Positions 7,329-13,207 of a stretch of 21,422 nt of DNA are shown here, piece by piece. The notes under the pieces were generated by a model. It saw nothing but the letters and a program-made list of their open reading frames with translations. It searched no databases and was not told the origin of the DNA. Origin of the DNA: Bacteroidales bacterium (GTDB lineage Bacteria; Bacteroidota; Bacteroidia; Bacteroidales; Paludibacteraceae); NCBI GenBank assembly GCA_900766775.1, contig CAAFXN010000083.1, forward strand, positions 1-21,422, read 5' to 3'. Each line of letters opens with the position of its first letter. Within the stretch, counting starts at the first letter, position 1. Both the position numbers and the translations under genes were made by a program.

Positions 7329-8029
7329 TGGCAAATTCCATCCTTATCGTGGATGACGAAGAAGACATCTGCCAGATTCTCTCTTACAGTCTCCAAGCCG
7401 CCGGCTACCAACCTTCTGTAGCCCACTCCGCCGAAGAAGCGCTTGCTCTCATTGAGCAATCCGCTCCCGACTTGCTCCTGCTCGACATCATGATGGAGGG
7501 CTTGTCTGGCACAGATTTGGCGAAACGGCTCCAAGAACGCGGTTTGCTCACCTTTCCCATCATCTTCCTCACTGCCCTCACCAGCGAGTCGGATGTGCTC
7601 AAAGGCTTCCAATTGGGCGCAGATGATTATATCACCAAGCCCTTTCATCTTACCGAGGTACTTGCCCGCGTGAAAGCCATCCTCCGTCGAACCCAAAAAG
7701 AACATACCCATACCACTACCCCACTCCCCTCTACTTCCTCCCTCATCACCTACGAGGAAATCACCATCAACCTCACCGACAAAACACTCACTATCCACGG
7801 TGAAAACATCCCTACTACGCGCAAAGAACTCGAACTGCTCTCATTCTTGCTTCAGCACCCCGCACAGATATTTAGCCGCCAACAACTCCTTGACGCTGTT
7901 TGGAAAGGCGAGAGTTATGTCTTAGAGCGCACAGTGGATGTTCATATCACCCATCTACGCAAGAAACTCGGCACCTACGCTGACCGCTTGCAGACAAAAT
8001 CAGGCTACGGCTACATCTGGCGAGCCTAA
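7328..8029 (+). CDS. OmpR/PhoB-family response regulator
   Basis: This 233-residue two-component regulator receives phosphate from a histidine kinase and binds DNA through a winged helix. The receiver domain (about residues 3-120) shows the acidic pocket D9/D10, the phospho-acceptor D53 in LLLDIMMEG, T82 in FLTAL and K104 in TKPF. A threonine- and proline-rich linker (about residues 122-138) leads to the winged-helix output domain (about residues 140-233), with VDVHITHLRKKLG and the final GYGYIW typical of the family. The frame extends to a TTG at 7301, but that codon lies in the T-tract of the preceding hairpin, so the ATG at 7328 is preferred. The partner kinase gene follows after 48 bp. 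Target genes are not evident. Confidence 0.93.
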   Translation: MANSILIVDDEEDICQILSYSLQAAGYQPSVAHSAEEALALIEQSAPDLLLLDIMMEGLSGTDLAKRLQERGLLTFPIIFLTALTSESDVLKGFQLGADDYITKPFHLTEVLARVKAILRRTQKEHTHTTTPLPSTSSLITYEEITINLTDKTLTIHGENIPTTRKELELLSFLLQHPAQIFSRQQLLDAVWKGESYVLERTVDVHITHLRKKLGTYADRLQTKSGYGYIWRA

Positions 8030-8033
8030 AAAC

Positions 8034-8061
8034 ACTTGAAACTTGATACTTGAAACTACTA
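8034..8061 (+). repeat. 7-bp repeat between response regulator and kinase
   Basis: The units are ACTTGAA, ACTTGAT, ACTTGAA and a degraded ACTACTA. The array shares an 18-bp identity with 7308-7325, so the two genes of this pair have matching upstream arrays. Confidence 0.65.
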
Positions 8062-8077
8062 AAACCACAAAACATCC

Positions 8078-8881
8078 ATGACCACAACCATCCTTATTAC
8101 CATTGCCGTTGCATTGGCGTTAGGTATTCTTCTTTTTATCGTCTATCGCCAATGGACAGAGCATCGTGTGATGAAAGCGCGTGAACAACAGCGCTTGGAA
8201 TTGACGCAAAACATCTCCCACGAACTAAAAACTCCCGTAGCCAGCATCCTTGGCTCTTTGGAGACTATCCTTCTTCACCCCGATATGAAGCCCGAAGAGC
8301 AACACGAGTTCTTAGAGCGCGCCTATCAGCAAGCAGGGCGCCTGAGCAACCTTGTGGAAGATATTGCCATGCTCAACAAACTGGAACTCAAGGAGCAACT
8401 CTACGACCGTTTGGAGGTCGAACTCTCATCGGTGGTGAAGAATGTGGTGGATGATGTGGCTTCGCGAGTGAAAGAACTCAACGCTACTATCTCTTATGAT
8501 GTGCCTGCGCATATCATCATTTCCGGCAACTACACGCTGCTCTACTCTATCTTCCGCAACATTGTGGATAACTCGCTTACCCACGTGGGCAAAGGCGTAC
8601 ATATCAATATCAAATGCACAAGCCAAGCCCCCAGTTATATCTACTTCTCTATTTACGATGACGGCCCCGGTGTGCCTTCCGAGACCTTGCCTCATCTCTT
8701 CGAGCGTTTCTACCGTGTGGATAAAGGGCGCAGTCGCAAGTTAGGCGGCACGGGTTTGGGGCTCTCTATCGTGAAGCATGCCGTACAATTCCATGGCGGC
8801 ACTATCACTGCCCTCAATCGCCCCAACGGCGGTTTGGAGTTCCAATTCTCTCTTGCTCGGCACATTGGCGAGAAACTATAA
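8078..8881 (+). CDS. Sensor histidine kinase, short form without a sensor domain
   Basis: This 267-residue kinase is expected to autophosphorylate and pass phosphate to the regulator encoded just upstream. One transmembrane segment spans about residues 4-23. The dimerisation/phospho-acceptor domain follows directly, with H48 in NISHELKTPVAS. The catalytic domain shows the N box (NIVDNSLTH), G1 (DDGPGV), F box (FERFYRVD) and G2 (GGTGLGLSIV). There is no periplasmic, PAS or HAMP domain, so the protein is far shorter than typical PhoR-like kinases. The signal must reach it through the membrane segment, the cytoplasmic helix or a partner protein. The ATG at 8078 is the only start that gives the membrane segment. 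It ends 34 bp before a bidirectional terminator. Confidence 0.9.
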   Translation: MTTTILITIAVALALGILLFIVYRQWTEHRVMKAREQQRLELTQNISHELKTPVASILGSLETILLHPDMKPEEQHEFLERAYQQAGRLSNLVEDIAMLNKLELKEQLYDRLEVELSSVVKNVVDDVASRVKELNATISYDVPAHIIISGNYTLLYSIFRNIVDNSLTHVGKGVHINIKCTSQAPSYIYFSIYDDGPGVPSETLPHLFERFYRVDKGRSRKLGGTGLGLSIVKHAVQFHGGTITALNRPNGGLEFQFSLARHIGEKL

Positions 8882-8915
8882 GCAATCGGAAATGACAGGA
8901 ATAGGTCATGAAAAC

Positions 8916-8946
8916 AAAAAGACAGCAAGTTACTTGCTGTCTTTTT
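8916..8946. terminator. Bidirectional terminator between the kinase gene and dnaA
   Basis: GACAGCAAG (8921-8929) and CTTGCTGTC (8933-8941) form a 9-bp stem around the loop TTA. The stem is flanked by AAAAA on the left and TTTTTT on the right, so it can terminate the plus-strand kinase gene and, from the other side, minus-strand dnaA. Confidence 0.88.
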
Positions 8947-8952
8947 TATTGA

Positions 8953-10341
8953 TTATCGTTGAAGTTGTGCTTTTATTTGCAGAATGCTCTGCCGCAATAC
9001 GGGGTCATACGACAACTGGTCTTTCACCGTATTCACCGAGTGGAGCACCGTAGCGTGAGTGCGCTTGCCCATATAGGAGCCTATCTCGTTAAGCGAGTGG
9101 TCAGTGAGTTCCTTGCTCAAGTAGATGGCAATGTGGCGTGCCATCATAATCTCCTTGGCGCGATTAGCAGAGAGAATGGATTTCTCGGGGATATTGCAAT
9201 GCTCAGAGACTGCGCCGAGGATATCCGGCAAGTCGATGGCTTTCTCGTGAATCTCCACGATACGGGATACTACTTGCTCAGCAAGGGCGAGGTCTATCTC
9301 ATGGTCGGTGAGCGTAGCATGCGCCAACAGACTGGCGAGGATACCCTCCAAGTCGCGCACCGATTCGCGCACATTGTTCGCAATGAAGTCAATCACCTCT
9401 TCACTCAGTTGGATACCATCGCGGTGCATTTTGCTGAGCAAGATAGCACGGCGCAGTGCATAGTCAGGGCGATTGATTTCCGCCGACAGTCCCCATTTGA
9501 AGCGAGTGAGCAGACGGTCTTCTATATCCCGCAACTCCACGGGCGCACGGTCAGAAGTGAATATCAACTGCTTATGGGCTTGCTGCAAGTAGTTGAAGAT
9601 ATGGAAGAAAGTGTCTTGCGTGCCTTTTAGTCCCGCAAAGTACTGAATATCATCCACAATGAGTACATCTACCGACTGGTAGAAATTGAGGAAATCAGGT
9701 ATGCGGTTGGTGTTACGCGCGTCTTGGAACTGCAACTTAAAGGTATTGGCAGATACATAAAGTACACGCGCGTGGGGATTCGCCAGCAAGGCTTGGTTAC
9801 CGATGGCGTTGGCGAGGTGGGTCTTCCCTACTCCGCTGCCTCCATAGATAAAGAGCGGGTTGAAAGCGGTATAGCCGGGTTGGCGTGCCGCCGTCATGCC
9901 GGCAGTGCGCGCCAACTTATTGGTCTCACCAGCAATGAAGTTCTCGAAGGTATAGCCCTGATTGAGTTGGGTATCGAAATCGTTAACAGGCTTAGCGGGC
10001 TGATAGTCAGCTTCGGGAGTGCGCTCTTTGCGCAACGACTCGATAGTGGCTCCCGTGGAAGGAATAGTGCTTCCTGCGCCGGAAGTGGAGTCGATAAGCA
10101 CACGATACTCCAACTGCGTGCCATGACCAAAGACGCGGAAGATAGTCGCCGACAAGAGTTCGATGTAGTTCTCCTCTATATATTCTGCGATAAACTGCGA
10201 CTTCACTTGTAAGACCAAGGTGTTATCGGCATAGTGTAGGGGCACGACAGGCGCGAACCATGTTTGGAAGGCGCTGGGCGTGAGGTTGTCTGAAAGGATG
10301 TTCAGACACTGTTTCCACAATATGCTAAGTTGGTCAGACAC
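8953..10341 (-). CDS. dnaA: Chromosomal replication initiator protein DnaA
   Basis: This 462-residue protein is DnaA, the ATP-dependent initiator that binds DnaA boxes and opens the origin. Domain I (about residues 1-80, with LWKQCL and WFAPV), a variable linker, the AAA+ domain (Walker A GGSGVGKT at 167-174, Walker B VLIVDDIQ at 226-233) and the C-terminal DNA-binding domain are all present. The DNA-binding signature near residue 428 reads RTHATVLH, close to the usual R-D-H-T-T-V-x-H with two substitutions. The start is a GTG at 10341: an in-frame TAA lies immediately before it and the next Met is residue 149. A -7 element lies about 90 bp upstream (10427-10434). The gene faces the kinase gene across a shared terminator. 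Confidence 0.97.
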   Translation of the reverse strand: MSDQLSILWKQCLNILSDNLTPSAFQTWFAPVVPLHYADNTLVLQVKSQFIAEYIEENYIELLSATIFRVFGHGTQLEYRVLIDSTSGAGSTIPSTGATIESLRKERTPEADYQPAKPVNDFDTQLNQGYTFENFIAGETNKLARTAGMTAARQPGYTAFNPLFIYGGSGVGKTHLANAIGNQALLANPHARVLYVSANTFKLQFQDARNTNRIPDFLNFYQSVDVLIVDDIQYFAGLKGTQDTFFHIFNYLQQAHKQLIFTSDRAPVELRDIEDRLLTRFKWGLSAEINRPDYALRRAILLSKMHRDGIQLSEEVIDFIANNVRESVRDLEGILASLLAHATLTDHEIDLALAEQVVSRIVEIHEKAIDLPDILGAVSEHCNIPEKSILSANRAKEIMMARHIAIYLSKELTDHSLNEIGSYMGKRTHATVLHSVNTVKDQLSYDPVLRQSILQIKAQLQR

Positions 10342-10348
10342 TTAATTT

Positions 10349-10376
10349 AATTAAGAATTAAGAATTATGAATTAAG
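10349..10376 (+). repeat. 7-bp repeat in the dnaA leader
   Basis: Four heptamers (AATTAAG, AATTAAG, AATTATG, AATTAAG) lie just upstream of the dnaA start. They belong to the same family and read in the same plus orientation as those at 1057 and 2817, although dnaA is on the minus strand. Confidence 0.7.
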
Positions 10377-10426
10377 AGAGTATGCATATCTTCTCTTCTG
10401 CTTTCGTTTTTTCGCGAAAGTGATTG

Positions 10427-10434
10427 CAAAGGTA
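10427..10434 (-). promoter_or_regulatory. -7 element of the probable dnaA promoter
   Basis: On the minus strand these bases read TACCTTTG, the same -7 sequence as the amidase promoter. The -33 position holds only a T-run, so the upstream element is weak. The predicted leader is about 80 nt and contains the heptamer array and a small CTTTCG/CGAAAG hairpin (10401-10420). Confidence 0.6.
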
Positions 10435-10617
10435 CTGCTTTTTTTCGATATAAAAAAATCAATTATTTTACGTTTTTTCTTGCAAATATGTAAGTTTCGG
10501 GTTATCAATAGGTTATAGATTGTATATTGATAATCAGCGTATTACACATTTTGTGAACATTTAACGCGTTGATTATTAGTTAGTTTCAAACCTGCAAATA
10601 AAAGCGCACTTTTCTGT
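10435..10617. other. AT-rich dnaA upstream region, candidate replication origin
   Basis: No gene is visible here. The region is very AT-rich and carries the inverted pair TTATCAATA (10502-10510) and TATTGATAA (10525-10533), 14 bp apart. Each half matches the consensus DnaA box TTATCCACA at seven of nine positions. The position upstream of dnaA and the change of strand composition across this part of the window fit an origin, but boxes matching the full consensus are lacking and oriC is not always next to dnaA in Bacteroidota. Confidence 0.35.
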
Positions 10618-10659
10618 AAAAAAACTCTCTAACTCGCTTGTATCATGCAAGTTAGAGAG
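10618..10659 (-). terminator. Intrinsic terminator of the amidase/MCE operon
   Basis: Read on the minus strand, CTCTCTAACT (10659-10650) pairs with AGTTAGAGAG (10634-10625) around a 15-base loop, followed by seven Ts (10624-10618). It lies 22 bp beyond the stop codon of the MCE gene. Confidence 0.85.
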
Positions 10660-10681
10660 ATAATGAAAAAGGTAGGAAGAT

Positions 10682-11611
10682 TTATTTCTTTTTCTTTTCT
10701 CTTGCACCAAAGAGCGAGAAATGAACATAGCGTTTCGGGTTCGCCTTAAGGTCAACAAGGAGGGAGTCCACAGAGACGACGGCAGAGTCGATATGGTTGT
10801 AGAGTCCCTTGTCGTTGAGGAGCATGCCCACAGTGCCATTCGGCGAACGGAAATCGGCAATGAGGTAGTTGACATTGTCAATAGCCGTATCCACACGGGC
10901 GACGGTCGCTTTGAGGTTTGCGTCCTTGACATCCGCCACCACCTGCTGCAGGTCAGACATGGTGGTATCCAACTTGGTAATCACGGATGGCACTTGGTTG
11001 TTCATCACGTTTTTAAGTTGTTTGGAAGAGGTCTGCAAGTCTGCTACCGCCAAGTCGGCATTGGCAAGGATGGACTCGATATGGTTGTTGTCGAGTTGGG
11101 CTTGCAGTTGCCCTACGAGGGTGTCCAGTGAAGCGAGGGTGTTGCTCAGCGGCTGTATCACCGACTCCTGCAAGCCGTCAAGCAGCCCGGGAACTACCGT
11201 CGTTGGGATAGTTGTGCCTGTAGGGATATAAGCGATGTCCTCTTGCGGAGCGTCCCCAGTAGTGGGCAGGATGAGTTCGATAGCCATGCCGCCCATGATA
11301 CCATCGGAGACGAGTGCCATGCGGGTACCTTCGGGCAGATTGATATTGCGCTTGATGGAGATGTCCACCGTGAAGGAAGAGTCGCGGGTGAAGTCGTAAT
11401 CAATGTTATCCACCTGCCCGACCTTATAGCCGCGGATATACACGGGCGCTTGCTGTTCCAGTCCGTGGATATTGGTATAGACTCCGTGGAAGGAATGGAT
11501 AGAGGAGAAGATATTGACTCCTTTTAGATAGTTGAATCCAAAGAAAAGCAGGAAGATACATACCACGGCGAGTATGCCCACTTTGATTTCTCTTGCATAT
11601 TTCAGTTTCAT
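10682..11611 (-). CDS. MCE/MlaD-family protein, lipid-transport substrate-binding type
   Basis: This 309-residue protein belongs to the MCE/MlaD family, periplasmic components of ABC-linked systems that move lipids between the membranes. A single N-terminal membrane anchor spans about residues 10-28, preceded by KYAREIKVG. The MCE domain (about residues 37-115) contains the typical segments VYIRGYKVGQVDNI and LVSDGIMGGMAIEL. A long helical or coiled region follows (about residues 140-260) and the protein ends in a lysine run (REKKKK). The amidase gene lies 53 bp upstream on the same strand and an intrinsic terminator lies downstream. The matching ATPase and permease genes are not in this window, so they must be encoded elsewhere. 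Confidence 0.88.
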   Translation of the reverse strand: MKLKYAREIKVGILAVVCIFLLFFGFNYLKGVNIFSSIHSFHGVYTNIHGLEQQAPVYIRGYKVGQVDNIDYDFTRDSSFTVDISIKRNINLPEGTRMALVSDGIMGGMAIELILPTTGDAPQEDIAYIPTGTTIPTTVVPGLLDGLQESVIQPLSNTLASLDTLVGQLQAQLDNNHIESILANADLAVADLQTSSKQLKNVMNNQVPSVITKLDTTMSDLQQVVADVKDANLKATVARVDTAIDNVNYLIADFRSPNGTVGMLLNDKGLYNHIDSAVVSVDSLLVDLKANPKRYVHFSLFGAREKKKK

Positions 11612-11664
11612 AGTTGTATGTTGTTAAATGTTCTTGTTATGTTGCCTTGATATATCGCGGCTTA

Positions 11665-12708
11665 TTACGGCAGTGTGATAATCCATGCGTCGGGGATATC
11701 TTGCTTCACCTCAGGGAGGTGTTGCGCGACCGAATCGCGGCTGGCAGAAGGGTAGCAATAGTATTTGTAGTAGTTGTTTTGCTGGAAGTACTGCGCGTCT
11801 ATGCCTTTCAACTTGGGGTCGTTCTTCGGGAGTTTCTCTATGGAAGCATAGATTTGGATAGCATAACGCGGGGCGTTATCGGAATTTTCGGAGGTTTCGG
11901 AGCCCTGCACCGTTGTTGCTTTCTGGCGGCGGTAGAAGGTGTCGAAAGCGTTGTAGAGCGATTGCGCCATTTCGTTCTTTCCCTTTTGGGAGGCGAGGTA
12001 TTTCTCCTCCTCGGGATTGGAGATAAAGCCCATCTCCAGCAGTATGGACGGGCAAGCCGACTTAAGCAGCACCCAAAATGCCGCCTGTCGCACGCCGCGC
12101 TCCTCACGATGCAGGTTCTCTACGAACTGGCGCTGCACAAGGGTGGCAAAGTTCAGCGACTGGTCCATATAGGAGTTCTGCATCAGCTCGAACATGATGT
12201 AGGAATCAATGGAGTTGGGGTCGAAGCCTTGGTATGCCGTTTGGTAGTCAGACTCCAACTTGATGACGGCATTCTCGCGCATGGCTACATCGAGGTTCTG
12301 GTCCATCTTGTCAGTGCCGAGGATAAAGGTCTCTACACCCTTTGCCGCCTTGGTCTCCGCGGAGTTGGTATGAATGCAGATGAATAGGTCGGCTTTGTTC
12401 TGATTGACGATGTCTGCACGATTCTGCAAGGGCAGAAAGACATCCGTGGTGCGTGTGTAAACGAGATTTACTTCGGGAAAGTTCTCCTTGATGAGTTGCC
12501 CTGTGAGCAATGCCACATCGAGGTTGAGGTTCTTCTCGTAGGCGATTTTTCCTACCGCCCCCGCATCTTTCCCGCCGTGTCCGGCGTCAATCACCACTGT
12601 GAAAGGCTTGTCCGCCTTCTCTGTTTTCTCCGCCAGCGCGAGGACCGGCGAAAGTCCAAAGCACAAGCATGCGAGCGCGCGTATAAAAGGAAAAGAATTG
12701 AACTTCAT
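11665..12708 (-). CDS. N-acetylmuramoyl-L-alanine amidase (Amidase_3) with SPOR-like C-terminus
   Basis: This 347-residue exported zinc amidase cleaves the bond between muramic acid and the peptide stem during cell separation or wall turnover. The signal peptide covers about residues 1-26. The Amidase_3 metal and catalytic positions are H44 in DAGHGGKD, E58 in YEKNLN, H113 in CIHTNSA and E225 in LLEMGFISN. The last 70 residues (YAIQIYASIEKLP onward) look like a SPOR-type or other small septal peptidoglycan-binding domain, though divergent. The frame extends to a TTG at 12738, but that overlaps the promoter, so the ATG at 12708 is used. It leads the MCE gene in a two-gene operon. It faces rel across a 499-bp gap with two promoters and the 11-bp array. 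Confidence 0.92.
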   Translation of the reverse strand: MKFNSFPFIRALACLCFGLSPVLALAEKTEKADKPFTVVIDAGHGGKDAGAVGKIAYEKNLNLDVALLTGQLIKENFPEVNLVYTRTTDVFLPLQNRADIVNQNKADLFICIHTNSAETKAAKGVETFILGTDKMDQNLDVAMRENAVIKLESDYQTAYQGFDPNSIDSYIMFELMQNSYMDQSLNFATLVQRQFVENLHREERGVRQAAFWVLLKSACPSILLEMGFISNPEEEKYLASQKGKNEMAQSLYNAFDTFYRRQKATTVQGSETSENSDNAPRYAIQIYASIEKLPKNDPKLKGIDAQYFQQNNYYKYYCYPSASRDSVAQHLPEVKQDIPDAWIITLP

Positions 12709-12735
12709 ATAGGGGACGTTACACAAAACACGCTG

Positions 12736-12766
12736 CAAAGGTACGAAAAAAAAATGACATACACAA
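12736..12766 (-). promoter_or_regulatory. Promoter of the amidase/MCE operon
   Basis: On the minus strand TTG (12766-12764), a 20-bp spacer and TACCTTTG (12743-12736) match the Bacteroidota promoter pattern. The predicted start near 12730 leaves a leader of about 20 nt. Confidence 0.78.
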
Positions 12767-12853
12767 GGTCATGGATGATTTTTTGCAAACAAATCCATCT
12801 GTGATTCTTTTCGATGTGCGTAGAGTTTCTTCATTGGCAGGTTATTGGCTGCT

Positions 12854-13104
12854 GAATCACCCACGAATCACCCACGAATCACCCACGAATCACCTATGAA
12901 TCACCTAAGAATCACCTAAGATTATCTCGGTTTTCTCTCGGCAGCCATACGGAATACATTCGGCAATCACACAAGAATCACCCAAGAATCACCCAAGAAT
13001 CACCCAAGATGGTCGGCTTGTTGACTCGGAGGAGTCAAGGAGGAGAAAGGGAGGGGACAGGGATGAGGCTGGGAGGGGACTGGGAGGAGAAGTTGGGATT
13101 TCGG
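12854..13104. repeat. 11-bp tandem repeat lattice between the amidase and rel promoters
   Basis: About 22 units of 11 bp follow one another without a detectable change of register over most of this span. Units 1-6 (12854-12919) are GAATCACCCAC three times, then GAATCACCTAT and GAATCACCTAA twice. Four diverged units (12920-12963) end in CGG. Four more (12964-13007) are a CAATCACACAA and three GAATCACCCAA. Two transitional units lead to a purine-rich set (13028-13093) such as GGAGGAGAAAG, GGAGGGGACAG and GGAGGGGACTG. TTGACTC (13021-13027) and GAGTCAA (13032-13038) form a hairpin. On the minus strand each GAATCAC unit contains a TGA, and TAA/TGA also occur on the plus strand, so it is not coding. 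An inverted copy of the core (GTGATTC) lies at 12801-12807. Confidence 0.85.
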
Positions 13105-13156
13105 AGGTTTTCAAAAATGGCTCAAATGGATTTTTCTAAGAAAAAAAGGAAAAGGC

Positions 13157-13187
13157 TTGCGTATATGAATTATTTTTTGTAATTTTG
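13157..13187 (+). promoter_or_regulatory. Promoter of rel
   Basis: TTG (13157-13159), a 20-bp spacer and TAATTTTG (13180-13187) match the Bacteroidota pattern. Transcription would begin near 13194, leaving only about 14 nt before the ATG at 13208. Confidence 0.75.
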
Positions 13188-13207
13188 CGCACTATTTTGT
13201 GCCGGAT

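Noticed and set aside
8959..9630. Plus-strand frame of 223 codons opposite dnaA
   Set aside because: It is opposite the DnaA AAA+ and DNA-binding domains and has no recognisable features.
10618..10659. Small RNA or origin element in the gap upstream of dnaA
   Set aside because: The stem followed by seven Ts on the minus strand is fully explained as the terminator of the MCE gene.
12854..13007. CRISPR-like array
   Set aside because: The units are 11 bp, directly abutting, with no unique spacers and no cas genes nearby.
12796..13130. Coding frame through the 11-bp repeats
   Set aside because: On the minus strand each GAATCAC unit contains TGA, which the 11-bp step moves through all frames; the plus strand also has TGA and TAA in the CCTATGA and CCTAAG units.
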